Positions 1-11,320 of a stretch of 64,000 nt of DNA are shown one piece after another. The stretch covers positions 11,313,343-11,377,342 of the forward strand of contig OZ024723.1 in the NCBI GenBank assembly GCA_964016875.1. Direction: 5' to 3'. Origin of the DNA: Fallopia convolvulus (lineage: Eukaryota; Streptophyta; Magnoliopsida; Caryophyllales; Polygonaceae). The position numbers and the translations under genes are program-made. Under the pieces are notes generated by a model. The model was not told the DNA's origin. It made no database searches and saw only the letters and a program-made list of their open reading frames with translations. Numbering within the stretch: the first letter of the stretch is position 1; every line of letters begins with the position of its first letter.

Positions 1-22
1 TACAATTATTTTTTATAATGTG

Positions 23-49
23 TAGGGTTTAGGGTTTACGGTTTAGGGT
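23..49. repeat. Short telomere-like (TTTAGGG) run
   Basis: Three to four imperfect TTTAGGG units, the plant telomere repeat. The run is far too short to be a telomere. Runs like this also occur as telo-box promoter motifs or as short interstitial relics. Confidence 0.6.
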
Positions 50-245
50 AGCGTCAATTTACCTCTAGACATCTTGAGAAAAATGGAAAACTCTCCAAAT
101 TTCTTCAGGATCATCCTCAAATTCATCTTTGAGAATGGAACCCTGGAAAGTTTTCTCCCTTGGTTTTCTTCTTCTTGTTCTTTCTAGCTTGTGGTTAAGA
201 TTTTTGAAATTTGTACAGAATGGAGTTGAAGATGAGCGATGGAAT

Positions 246-465
246 TACTTATAACACTTGGATCCACATTTCGACGATGCTTACAACCAACTTACCAAAA
301 AAAACCGTAAACAACAATTATGACTTATACCACTAAACAAGTGGCACTTGAAAAAATCATAAACAACTTACTGAAAAAACCATAAACAACTTACACCCTA
401 CACCATAAACAACTTACTGAAAAAACACTTGGATCCATAAAAAGTGACTTATAACAGTAAACCAC
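246..465. repeat. Degenerate direct repeat with CATAAACAACTTAC core
   Basis: The core CATAAACAACTTAC occurs three times between about 357 and 420, twice followed by TGAAAAAAC. The phrase CTTATAACA...CTTGGATCCA appears near 250 and again, rearranged, near 425-460. It looks like a minisatellite or a degraded transposon end. I see no gene here. Confidence 0.5.
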
Positions 466-469
466 ATCA

Positions 470-751
470 TTAATTCTCCGGCGAAATATCATCGATCGCC
501 CGAATCTCGGCACCTTCAGTCAGGCGAAGCTGCATAGTCGTTTCTTTGGCGTAGATGCGATGTGTTATATCATTGTCGTTTAAGAAGAAGCGACAATATC
601 CTGGTGGTGCTCCATAGCCAGCTTCGCTCCAGTTCATGATGATATTTTTTATTGATGCGCCTTGTATCACAGACCATTCCATCTTTGTCTCCCTCACCCC
701 ACGGACGTGGACGATGGAGAAGTTTATGATGGGAGGAGCAAAGGGGTAGGT
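470..751 (-). pseudogene. Ubiquitin/SUMO-like open frame
   Basis: This minus-strand frame is open from just after a TGA (752-754) to the stop at 470-472. The read-through contains SIVHVRGVRE, then GASIKNIIMNWSEAGYG, CRFFLNDNDI and LTEGAEIRAIDD. The order of segments resembles a SUMO/Rad60-type beta-grasp domain: a first strand, a helix with a buried hydrophobic pattern, an RFxFDG-like strand, and a final EGDEI-like turn. I see no C-terminal diglycine. The only ATGs are internal, so it is probably an exon or a gene fragment, possibly carried by the MULE next to it. The fold assignment is an inference from pattern alone. Confidence 0.35.
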
Positions 752-1002
752 TCACGATGAACACGCTTTCCTTTTAGCCATTGGTGTGCCGATAATGAAA
801 TTCTGGTTTCGGTTTAGAGTTTAGGGTTAATAGAGAGTGGAGCGTCAATGGAGAAGGTTTAGGTCTCATTTTATACTTGGAATTTGCTCGAAGGGAGAGA
901 TGTGCATGCATAAGTCTTGTCACCAGAAAAGCTGCTAGTATACTGTTTTCAGAAGCATGCGCGAAACTGGTAAAAGTTGGAATTACCCAGTTGGGTGAAA
1001 GG

Positions 1003-1087
1003 GGTAACAACGCGCAATGGGCCTTCGAGCAGACGCGAAGGCCCATTGCGCGGAGCCACGAAGGCCCATTGCGCGCCTTTTGTTACC
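1003..1087. repeat. GC-rich palindrome with a third copy of its arm
   Basis: A 17-nt arm, CGCGCAATGGGCCTTCG, at 1011-1027 is perfectly inverted at 1036-1052 and the inverted copy is repeated at 1059-1075. An outer pair, GGTAACAA (1003-1010) and TTGTTACC (1080-1087), extends the symmetry. Just downstream, TACCTACACAGTGA is directly repeated at 1084-1097 and 1117-1130. The hairpin lies 3' of the M0 transposase relic. Confidence 0.8.
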
Positions 1088-1489
1088 TACACAGTGATAT
1101 TATACTATTAAAAAAATACCTACACAGTGAACCAAATTATTTCTCTCCCTCCCCCAAGCGGGAAGGGCAAGATGACAATTCAACATTTCAGTCTCCACTT
1201 TGAGCCATTGTTGTTTCTGCCTTTTCAGACCCATCAACAAGATTCGCAAACCTAGTCTGACATGCATGAGTTTGAAATTCATCCCACTTCAACAAGATTT
1301 GTTCTCTTAACATTAGAGGTAAACATTCAAACAGGGGAAAGCTCGACCCACTTACATCGAAACATCTTAAAAAAGTTCATAAATCCCCTAAACGGGGCAC
1401 ACAATACATGAAATATGAAAACATGTTTTTCTTAATAAAGTACATATATCCCATAACAATCCCTCTTGCCAAATGACTGTCCTAAGCAA

Positions 1490-3869
1490 ATGTCTCCGGA
1501 TCCCGACCGATGTCCCTTCAGCAAGCCTTCCAATGGTCAATCCTCGGGGTAAGAGGCTCAAGCCAGTAGTCGGCGCTGGGGTCGTGAAATTAACGCCATG
1601 CATGAGGAGGTGGGGGGGGGGGATAGGCGCGTTCCCCGTAAGCCATACCTGAAAAGAAATGTTATGTCACATATACGCAAGCAAGATGTACAAAAACAAA
1701 CAACTTAAAAAAAGTGATTACAAATTTCTCACAGGTATGAAGTGGTCCCGTTGACCAACGTGGGCGATAGCAACGAATGGTGGCGGTATTCCATGTCCTT
1801 GATTACCCAGTTAGGATAGCGTGTGCAACTCGATGCTTGCATGGAAGACCGTGACATTCCCTCCAAAAGTAGTCGTGGCACTCCATATCGAGTGTACCCT
1901 GCGTCACCTCAATTGCTATATCATAATACATGTCTAACAACTTACCTAGGCATTGCCTTGAAACGTGTCCGCGTATAGGACGAAACAACGCTTTGAACTT
2001 ATTCGCCAGTAGCTTGTATTTTGTTGGTTTCTGTATTCTGGTTCTCTCAATGGTTGTCCTCAAAGTGTTGGTTTGAGATTGCATTTGGATGTGAATCCTT
2101 AGTATCACGGTGTTGAAGCCTCCTCGAGATGAATCCAATATCTTTTCCAGTACAGCGTGCATCCCTTCGACCCTAAAAAACACATGTAAGAGTTTAAATA
2201 TTGAACGAATACACTTTCTAATATTCAAACTGAATTCAAATGCTAAAAATGAAATTACCTATTGGTGGTTCTCGTCTGAAAGTGAAGTGTATGATCCGTC
2301 CAAGCACGAACTATGTTCTTCTTGAATGGATTAAGCCACACCTTCTCCACGTATGCAATAAGCGTCGGTCGCCATCTTCTCTTCAATTCTACATACCTTT
2401 CTTCAAATGTCGCCTCTATGGTGGACGAAAAGAGCACCCCAACAAGCGTTTGCAATCCCGCGTGATAACTCATGTGGTTTTTCAGCGTTCGCAAACACCT
2501 TTAGGCCGTACGCCAGAATTTTGTGTCTGATGTGCACCCAACACAACAAATGTTAGACTCCGTCCCTGAAAACTTGACTTATCGCCTTGATTAGAGCCTA
2601 CTCGTGATCTGTCAGGATTGCATTGACCTGGACTCTAAGCTCGTCGTACACGCCTTTTAATGGAGTTAACACCCACCTATAACTAGCGACATCTTCATTT
2701 GAAATAAATGCAAACCCGATGCTGAATGTATTTCCGGTGCAAGTGAAGCCAACCATCTCCAATAAAGGCATGTCGTACCTAGCACAACAAGTTGTTTTAA
2801 ACATTTATACTGGAAACATACTAATCAAGTCGATTACAGATTAAAATAATATACTTATTGGTCTTGTATGTGGAGTCCATAATGACAACATAGGGAAACA
2901 TCTTCAGCATGCGCAGATTCGTGGGGTGCACAAAAAACAAGGCATTCATAACATCAGAACCCCTTACTCGTCTTGGATGGACAATGTATCCTTGGTCTTT
3001 CAAGAACTTCAAAGACCATTGTGTCACCGTCAATTCTCCGCAATCCTCAAGAAGTAACTTCTCCCTCATATTGTAGATTTGTCTAATTGAGGTCACATTT
3101 CCCGGGTACCTTTACCTCAACTCTTCAAGTACCATCTTCGGGGTGGCTAGATATAGGAACTTCTCTTTCAAATACTCCTTCTGCTCAGCTGTCAATCGGC
3201 CCGCATATGGATGAGCTAACAAACTAGTGGAGAGGCGATGATTGTGTTGTCCGCACTTTACCGTTAAGACCCAGCCATTTTTTCCCTTGAGGCGGACCCT
3301 ATTCAATTCAAACGGACATCCACACTTCCTGGTCGGAGTATCGGTAAGTGGCTTATAAATGCTCCTATTTTCCGGTCCGGGCAACACCCTCTTGCCACAT
3401 CTATATCTACCGGCTAGGTCACAAGGGAGTATGACCCTATTTGGATTTGAGGTTTTTATGACTAGTACAAAATTCTTCGAAATTGCAATTTGTCTAGCCC
3501 AATCAAGCATTTCTCTTCGATCACTCCACAACCCATCGTAGTGGAAAGCAATAGAAAAATCTATTCCGACAACCTATGATTTCAAAATGTAAGAACAAAA
3601 TATTATAAATTACACTATCCTAACTTTCAATATACTACGTTCGTAAATGGCAAAAAAGCCTAAACAAAATGCGTTTTATCCTAAAAATATAATATTATGG
3701 TTTCTTTGAAAAATACCTGTTCTGGCTCGCTTGATGCATCGGAATCGGTTCCGTAGTCTTCTTCCGGTACACCTTCCTCATCCTCAGCTATGAAACTATC
3801 GATTGACGATGAATCTTCCTCCTCGGGATGATAATCGCTCGATGACGTATCTTCTTCTCCTGACGACAT
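1490..3869 (-). pseudogene. MULE transposase with FAR1-like, DDE and SWIM domains (M0)
   Basis: Read 3' to 5' on the plus strand. Exon 1, 3869-3717, starts with an ATG and is acidic (Glu, Asp and Ser rich). Exon 2, 3573-2855, holds a Cys-rich DNA-binding region (KCGCPFEL, CGQHNH) and the first catalytic block IMDSTYKTNKY. Exon 3 starts at 2778 (YDMPLLEMVGF) and carries the second catalytic Asp in ILTDHE. A SWIM zinc finger remnant, CHGLPCKHRVAHAI, lies near 1810-1860. A typical C-terminal tail, DPSADYWLEPLTPRI, is legible near 1530-1575. In-frame stops occur at 3112-3114, after TDHE (a Gln codon turned to TAG) and near 2545, with frame changes near 2470, 1800 and 1600. It cannot encode a working transposase. 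Confidence 0.8.
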
Positions 3870-3965
3870 TTTTAAGCAATGATGTGGAATGAAGGTATGC
3901 CCCAACTATGAGAATCGAAATGGGTATTTATAGGGGAAAATTCGACCTTTTTTTTACCGTTGAGA

Positions 3966-4182
3966 TCCGCGCAACGAGGCCTCGCGCCAGTCCAACGACA
4001 CATTTCAAGATTGCGCGCAACAGCGTTGTGCGCATGCACGATACGGTGTTGTGCGCGCAACACCATTTCGCGCGCAACGTCGTTGCGCGGCTCCTTTCTG
4101 CCACGCTCCCGAAACTTTTTTTTAATATTCCGGAATTGCCCTTCCGCGCAACGCCATTTCGCGCGAAATGGAGTTGCGCGGA
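3966..4182. repeat. Cluster of CGCGCAA palindromes upstream of M0
   Basis: At least six copies of CGCGCAA/TTGCGCG lie within about 220 bp and form several hairpins. CGCGCAACG-T-CGTTGCGCG (4071-4089) is perfect. The 40-bp palindrome at 4143-4182 has one mismatched pair. GTGTTG...CAACAC spans 4046-4063. The cluster lies directly 5' of the M0 transposase start. Confidence 0.8.
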
Positions 4183-5979
4183 TATATGTGTGCGCTTACA
4201 ACTTTTTTTGTGTGTATAAATCAACAACCTAAAATTATTTAGTTGGGACTTATATGGAAAAAGTTATAGGCTTATGTGGCATGTATGTGTACAAAATAGG
4301 ATTATGTGGCGCTTAGATGGTAAATTTTAGTGCCACCTAAGTACGCGTCAATCTCACGAAAATGAGGCGTGTCTGGTTGAACAAAAATAGTCAAGTTTAG
4401 GTGTTTCTTTGAAACTTTCAGAGTACGGGGCTGGTTGAAAAAAAAGTTACAAATTCGGGTGTCTGTTTATGTATTTTGCCCAATTAGAATACAGAATCTT
4501 AATGCCTGCATATTGACGTTTGAATGTATCCCTCTTTTTCCTCTCTTAAAGAAGAAATGGCAAGAGAAAATGGTGTCATGGCCTTGCTTCGTGTAGCATT
4601 GGATTTTTCTCAAGGGAGGGTGACAAATCTGTTCAGTTCAAGGAGGACCAAGGCAGACCTCAAAAGAAAGAAAATCAGAATTGATCTCCAACTTCAGTTG
4701 CAAGAGGCAAGAAGTCGAAATCTGGGGCAACATTAGGTGGAATGTGGGGGCAAAAAAAAGGAAAAAAACTCACTAGGTGTTAAAAGAAAAGAACAATTGA
4801 ACAAATGAGTTTTTCCCCTTTTTATGATTTGTATTTGCATTTTATTTTTATTTTCGTTTTTAAATATAACAATCTAATCGAAAGGTAAAAGAAATGGTAA
4901 GAAAGGGTATGGAACGAACTAGAATAAAAACTCAAGGGTACCTTGCAGAATAAATTTTTTTCTTGGGCACCATCCGGAAAAGCAAAAGGTTTAAGGGTAC
5001 CATCCGAAATTTCCCTTTTTTTTTCTCTTTCTCTTACTTGCGAGGCAAGATTTTTACTTATGGAGCAAGTTTTGTGTCTACTTGCCCGCAAGTAAAATGT
5101 TTTGTTTGACTTGTAAGGCAAGTTCGACTTCTTTTCTTGCAAGTTAGCTCGATGCTTATTTAATGTATTTTTTCCAAGGAGTTAGAGCTGAGTTTGGCAT
5201 TGGACCGAGTTGTATTAGGTCAGGTCGCTTGGTGCTTTGAGGCTTTTGAAGATCCTTCATCTCGGTGGAGGGAATGTCAGTAATCCATTTTGCATGCCCA
5301 AGAGGGGTCGACCTGTTGCCTGTTGCGCTATTCTTATAGTGCTTTACTCACCCTGATCTCAAACTCGTCTTAGTTCTTATTTTTCAGAGACTTGTACCTT
5401 CTATAGCTATTCCTACTTGCTTTTTACTCTCTTAGTCGTTCTCGGATGCCGTTTTATTACGACCTCTCGGATTACGAAGCCTGTTTGTTATTTCGAATTC
5501 TTACCTTATCAAAAAAATCAAGAGCTAATAAAGCATGGGTAGAGGCGGAGTCAAGTACTACTTAGTAGCATTGGCAATAGGTAGGAAAAGCGGGTCAACT
5601 TCATCCGGGAAGTGCACAACGGACCACCATGATGTTGCCCCCACCTAGATGAAAGGTCTTCAGGAGCCTCTAGTGTGACCTCGACTAGACACAACTCAAT
5701 CTTTACTCATATCAACTCCTAATCGCAGAAACGAATCTTTAGGTTGGCTTGCAAGGATAAGAGATTTATTTGAGAAGATCGACTCAAATGAAAATTTGTT
5801 TGGTAAGAGTTTTCTTTTTAGTTTTTAGGTTTGGTTTTAGGTAAACAATCAAAGAGAAGAGTTTTTAATTATTATTTCTTTTAATATGGAGTTGAACCCA
5901 TATTTTCCACATGAAGAAAATAAATGATTTTTTAATATTGTGTTGTTTTAATTTTGTTATATCTATTTAGGGCTAAAAG
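4183..5979. other. Intergenic stretch without a recognised gene
   Basis: AT-rich DNA. A 70-codon open frame at 4524-4736 (+) contains a basic stretch (TKADLKRKKIRID), but I do not recognise it and it has no supporting structure. The stretch near 5160-5520 ends in a short A run after ACCTTATC, similar to the tail of the LINE at 25.5 kb, so it may be a LINE 3' relic. Nothing else is supportable. Confidence 0.4.
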
Positions 5980-6642
5980 TGTTGGGCTAAGGCCCAAAAT
6001 TACTTCACCTCAACTTGCTAGGCATTTAACAATGAAATGGAAAAAAATATGTCTGTGTAGTAGAAAGAGGGAACACAAGATCAACCCCCATTTGAGAGTG
6101 AAATAAAAGCACACCAGTGAAGAGGGAGAAAGGAGAAAAGAGAGGAAAATTTTGGGTGATGAAGAAGAGATCTTTCTTGTGAAGCCCAAGATTATTCATT
6201 TCTAGCTTCGAGTGTTCAACAACTAGGTTGTTGGTTGATAGGTTTTCTCTCCCTTTGGAAACTCGAATCTCAATTTTCAAGTGTTTGCCTTAATGTGAGG
6301 GTTATAGAGTTGAATCTCCATGTATTGATGATCTTCGAGTGTGAGATTTGAAGACACTTTTTTTCCAATTGTTGATTAGTGGAATTTTGCTCTGTCGGGC
6401 ACCAATGAGTTTTTTCCCTCTAGTTTTGAGGATTTTTCCACTTAAATTTGGTGTTCATCTTTGTTTCAATTTTACTTGAATTTGCCTTGCTTGTTTGCGG
6501 TTGATTTGGTTTCTAGATTGTCGTTGTTGGATTGGTTGCTTGGCTTTGTCATCATGGTTGCATTTGTTGTCCTAGAGATTGTTGTTTACTTCCGTTGAAA
6601 TTGTTAGTGGGACTTTTGGAGCTATTAATATATCCCCCAACA
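5980..6642 (+). repeat. Left LTR of the Copia element
   Basis: It begins TGTTGGG and ends CCCAACA, a 7-bp terminal inverted repeat typical of LTRs, and is followed two bases later by a primer-binding site. Length 663 bp. Confidence 0.65.
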
Positions 6643-6644
6643 AG

Positions 6645-6656
6645 TGTTATCAGAGT
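6645..6656 (+). other. Primer-binding site (initiator tRNA-Met type)
   Basis: TGTTATCAGAGT matches the plant Copia primer site TGGTATCAGAGC at 10 of 12 positions and lies directly inside the left LTR. Confidence 0.7.
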
Positions 6657-6688
6657 TTGGGAGACCTTTGTCCATTTTTTGGTGAGAT

Positions 6689-9600
6689 ATGGCGACTAAG
6701 ACAAATGAGTTTCCATGAATGATGATTAAGTTGACATCTTCCAACTATTCACTCTGGAAGTCGAAGATGGAAGATATTCTATTTTGCAATGACTTGTATG
6801 ATCCGATTGAATTAGGATCAAAGAAGACATCTAATGTTGAGGACATCATCGACTAGAAGAAGACACATAGAAAGGCGGTGGGAACCACAAGATAATGGGT
6901 ACAGAATAATGTTTATTGTCATATAAGCAATGAGACAGATGCAAATGTTTTATGGAAGAAGCATCAATCTATGCATGAGAGAAAGTCAACTTAGAGCAAA
7001 GCTTTTGTGATTAGGAAACTTGTCGATTTGAAGTACAAAGATGAAAAGTCTATTGTCGAGCACTTAGGTGAGTTTTAGGAGCTAGTAAATCAGTTGAGTG
7101 CCATGAAATTGCCTCTAGAAGATGAGTTGCAAGCTTTGATGCTCTTGAGTTCTTTTCTTGATACTTGGGACACTTTGGTACTTTTCATGAACAATTTTTC
7201 TCCTAAAGGTGTTGTGTCTTTGAGTATTGTCATTGATAGTCTCTACAACGAGGAGGAAAGATATGGGTACTAGCAATTCACAAACTCTGGCGACGACATT
7301 AGAGGACAAATCTAGAGGGAGAAGTATAGAGTGAAAAGGACATGGCAAGTCTAGAGGGTAATCAAAAAATAGGGGGGCTTCTCAAGGTAAAGGAAAGTAT
7401 AAATCCTTTTATTGTGGAAAAGAGAGGCATATGAATAAAAATTACCAAGTATGGAAGAACAACAAGAAGGAAGAGAAAAGTCAAAAAGAGGATGATAAGA
7501 ACACCACATTTGTTGTGCGTGGAGACGAGGAAGGTTTAGTTGTTTTGTCTTATATGGATGATCACAATGATGAATATTATTCTTGTATTGAGTGGGTAGT
7601 GGACTTAGCTACATCCTACCATGCCATACCGAGAAACGATATTTTCACTAGCGACAAAGTCGGAGACTTTGGAAAGGTGAAGATTGGGAACACAAGTTAT
7701 GCAAAGATTCCCGGTATGGGTGAAATTTTTGTTCATACAAATGTGAGTTGCACGATTACATTAAAGAATTTGTAATACCTGATCTGCGTATGAATCTAAT
7801 TTCTCTTCAAGCTTGGGATATAGAGGGTTACCACGGTTTCTTTGGTGATAAGAGGTGGAAGTTGACAAAATGGTCCATGGTGATTGTTAGAGGGAGTCTC
7901 AACTACAATTTGTATAAGACTCGGATGAAGGTCACAAGAGAGGGCCTAAATTCAGTTGAAGATGAAGTATCACCAAATTTATGGAATAGACGGCTGGCGC
8001 ACATGGGTGAAAAAAGGATACAAAATTTGGCAAAGAAGTCCCTTATTCCTATAGCCAAAGGTATGTCTTTGAGCCCTTGTGATAATTGTTTATTTGGCAA
8101 ACAAACTAGGGTGTCATTTAGCTAATCTTATTAAAGAAAAAAGGAATTTGCATGAGTTGTTTTACTTTCGTGGGTGAATTTTCTAGATATATTGGGAACA
8201 CAATATGAAGCTAAAAGAACCTTTTTGGTATATAAAGCAGAGTTGAAAATCAATTAGACCGTAAGATAAAACAACTTAGGTCTGATAAAGAAGGAGAATA
8301 TGGAGTTGATTCTCTTAAAAAAATTGTGAAGAAGATGAAATTATTCATGAGACAACAACTCCTTATACTCCACAAGAAAATGGCATAGCTGAAAGAAAAA
8401 ACTAAACTTAAAAAGAAATGAACTCCATGCTTATTAGTTCTGGGTGTCCTGAAAATATGTGGGATGAAGCTGTTTTGTTTGCTAATCATATTTTGAATAG
8501 AGTGCCTCATAAAAAAACTAGATGCAACCCCTTATGAGTCATGGAAGGGTTATGCACCAAATATGTCTTACTTGAAAGTATGGGGGTGTTTAGCTAAGGT
8601 TGTTTTTCTTGTGTTTAAATGTGAGACTGTTGGACCTAGAACCTTTGATTGTGTGTTCATAAGGTATGTTTATAATAGCTCAGCCTATAAGTTCATGAAA
8701 TTGAATGATTGATCTATATGTGAATACCATGATGCAGAATTCTTTGAGCATGTTTATCCTTTGAAAGATCATGAAGTGCCTAATGCCATAAATCCTGCAT
8801 CTTCTTCTATATCTGTTGCATGTAAAGATATAATTAACTCTTCTCAACCTAGAAAGAGTAAGAGACATAGAACTGAAACTAGCTTTGGGCCAAATTTCGT
8901 TACATTCTTTTTAATAGAACTAAAAAACATTGATATAATAGATGAATCTCTTGTATGCATTCATATGATTGAAGATGACCTTAAAACATATGAAGAGGCT
9001 ATGAGAACTATAGATGCTACTTTATGGAAGGAAGCTATTGATTATGAGTTAGAATTTATAATGTCTAATCAAACATGGGAAATAACAAACTTGCCTAGAG
9101 GTATTAAAGCTATTGGTTGTAAATGGATTTTCAAGAAGAAGTTGAAAATTGATGGTTCAATCGATAGATATAAGGCAAGGCTAGTAATTAAGGGGTTCAC
9201 TCAAAAATATGGAATAGATTATTTTGACACTTACTCACATGTGACCAAAATCGCCACTATTTGTGCTTTGATTGCTTTAGCTTCCACTCATGATCTAATT
9301 GTGCATCAGATGGATGTTAAGACAACTTTTCTTAATGACGATTTAGAAGAAGAAATATATATGTAGTAACCTTCGTGTTTTGTAATAGTTGGTCACGAGC
9401 ATAAGGTGTGTAAGATCAAGGAATTTTTATACGGTTTGAAACAAGCGCCAAAGAAATGGTATGATAAATTCCATAAAACTATTTTATGCTTTGGTTTCTC
9501 TGTGAACGATTAAGATGCATGTGTGTATTCTAAATTGAATCATGGAAAATGTGCGATTATATGCTTATATGTAGATGACATGCTAATTATTGGTACACAC

Positions 9601-10486
9601 ATAGATGTTGTTATTGAAACTATGGATTTCTTGTCGTCAAAATTTGAAATGAAGGAAGTAGATGTGATCTTGGGTGTGAAAGTGACTAAATCCAAAGATG
9701 GATTTACCTTGTCTCAATCTCATTATGTAGAAAAGATACTTAGGAAATTTAATTTGTATGATGTCTCAAACTCCGTATGATCTTAGCATGAACTTGAAGA
9801 AACATAAATGGAGTAGTGTCACTCAATTTGAGCATGTTAAGATAATAGGAAGATTGATGCTTTTGATGAACTATACTCGACCTAATATTGTATATGATGT
9901 TAGTAGATTGAGTAGATATACCCATAATCCATGCAATGAACAATGGCTTGCTCTAAAGAGATTATTAAAATACCTTAGAGGTAATATTGATTGGGGTGTA
10001 CATTATGTGAAATTACGTAATGTGTTAGAGGGCTATTGTGATGCTAATTGGGTATCTGATAATGATGAAGTGAATTCTACTAGTGGATATGTTTTTACCT
10101 TGTGTGGTGCGGATATATCCTGGAAGTCTACTAAGCAGTTTGTAATAGCTCGCTCCACCATGGAATAAGAGTTTGTAACCCTTGATTTAGCTTGACAAGA
10201 GGCCGAATGGCTAAGAAGCTTGATGTCTGACATTCCATTGTGGGGGAGGCCAACACCTCTTGTATCTATACATTGTGATTCTCAAGCAACTATATGTGCT
10301 GCCAAGAGTAGTGCTTACAATGGTAAGAAAAGGTACATACGCATAAGACATGAAGCTGTGAGACATTTGATATTGAATGGTGTAATAACCATGGAATATA
10401 TAAGGTTTGAAAGGAACCTTGCGGATCCTTTGACAAAAGGATTAAATAGGAAAATGGTCCTGGAATCGTTGAGGGAAATGGGGTAG
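6689..10486 (+). pseudogene. Copia gag-pol polyprotein remnant
   Basis: Gag starts at the ATG near 6689 (MATKTNEF) with the usual LTSSNYSLWKSKMED opening, and then has many stops. A zinc knuckle lies near 7410-7450. The protease motif reads WVVDLATSYHA at about 7590-7625, so the canonical DSGAS is lost. The integrase zinc region (LWNRRLAHMGEKR, about 7980-8015) has Asn in place of the first His. Reverse transcriptase follows (WKEAIDYELEFI, then MDVKTTFLNDDLEEEIYM near 9310-9363), with the YVDDMLIIG active site near 9570-9597. RNase H and the typical tail RFERNLADPLTKGL end at 10486. Many stops and frameshifts make it non-functional. Confidence 0.9.
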
Positions 10487-10908
10487 ACCCATATGAAAGT
10501 TCTACTTTTTTATTCCTATGGAGATGTGATAAGAAAAACGAGAAGATTAGCTATAAGCTCTTAATGATTTCATAGCCCTGATATGGTGGTTTGTATTGAG
10601 ACAAACTTGATGAGATCACCTACGTGAGTGCATTTGGACTTATGAAGTCTTGTGAGAAGCACTCATGAGCATCCCAAGTGAATGAGACTTATAGAGTGAG
10701 ATCTCAATTGCAGGGATGGAAGATAACTTGGTGAAGTGTGTTCTTAGGTAACGCTCTTAATAAGGGTCAAAGTTCAAGACTATGTTCACTTCTGACATGA
10801 GAGTATTCATGAGTTCACTAAGGTGATTGGTTCAAATCGAAAGATATTGTATTTCAAACACTAATCCTACTTACAATTCAGAGTATTCATGTGACAATGT
10901 TCTTCATT

Positions 10909-10918
10909 AGTGGGGGAA
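10909..10918 (+). other. Polypurine tract
   Basis: AGTGGGGGAA lies directly before a TGTTGG LTR start, the usual Copia arrangement for plus-strand priming. Confidence 0.7.
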
Positions 10919-11320
10919 TGTTGGAATTTAATATATAATATATCCAATGTTATTTAATACAATATATTGCTCACGTGAATGCTGTCACATGAAAAGCTCT
11001 AGTTGAGCTCTTGTCCCACATCGAGATTGTGGAGGAAAATCACTTGTCTTATAAAGGGTAGTGACATACCATGTGTTAGAGAGTCAAGAGAGGATTGCTC
11101 CCTCACGCGCGCGCCGCCTCCGGTTCGGCTTGTGTTCATGTTCGTGACACGTGCGCGGTGTGGTGTTGGGGCTTATCTTTTTGCGAGATGTTTTAATTAT
11201 TTTGATAAAATTGGGTCACGAGGGTTGTGGATTAATTTATCGTAACTCTTCTGCAACTACTCAGTTTTTAAGATGTTTTAAAACTTCTTTGATTTAGTCA
11301 AAACGGTCTTTTTCTCAACA
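10919..11320 (+). repeat. 3' LTR-like segment of the Copia element
   Basis: It begins TGTTGGAATTTAAT directly after the polypurine tract. TTATAAAGG near 11049-11057 could be its TATA box. It may end at CTCAACA (11320). I see no resemblance to the left LTR beyond the TGTTGG start. The 3' end is uncertain. Confidence 0.5.

Larger units (their letters stand above)
1003..4182 (-). mobile_element. Decayed MULE (element M0)
   Basis: A minus-strand MULE transposase relic is bracketed by two clusters of GC-rich palindromes built on CGCGCAA/TTGCGCG (1003-1087 and 3966-4182). I chose those clusters as provisional limits. I did not find a clean terminal inverted repeat or a 9-bp target duplication, so the true ends may lie further out. 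Confidence 0.45.
5980..11320 (+). mobile_element. Decayed Ty1/Copia retrotransposon with mismatched ends
   Basis: A left LTR, a tRNA-Met primer site, gag, protease, integrase, reverse transcriptase and RNase H follow in Copia order on the plus strand, ending in a polypurine tract and an LTR-like start. The sequence after the polypurine tract does not match the left LTR, so the element is chimeric or rearranged. The right limit (11320) is a guess from a CAACA that would pair with TGTTG. Confidence 0.75.

Noticed and set aside
23..49. Telomere or subtelomere
   Set aside because: Only three to four imperfect TTTAGGG units, followed by ordinary interspersed DNA.
3928..4232. Arg/Ala/Cys-rich frames on both strands
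   Set aside because: They result from the stop-poor CGCGCAA palindromes and read open in several frames at once.
4524..4736. Small basic protein gene
   Set aside because: An isolated 70-codon frame with no recognisable family, no splice partners and no conserved neighbours.
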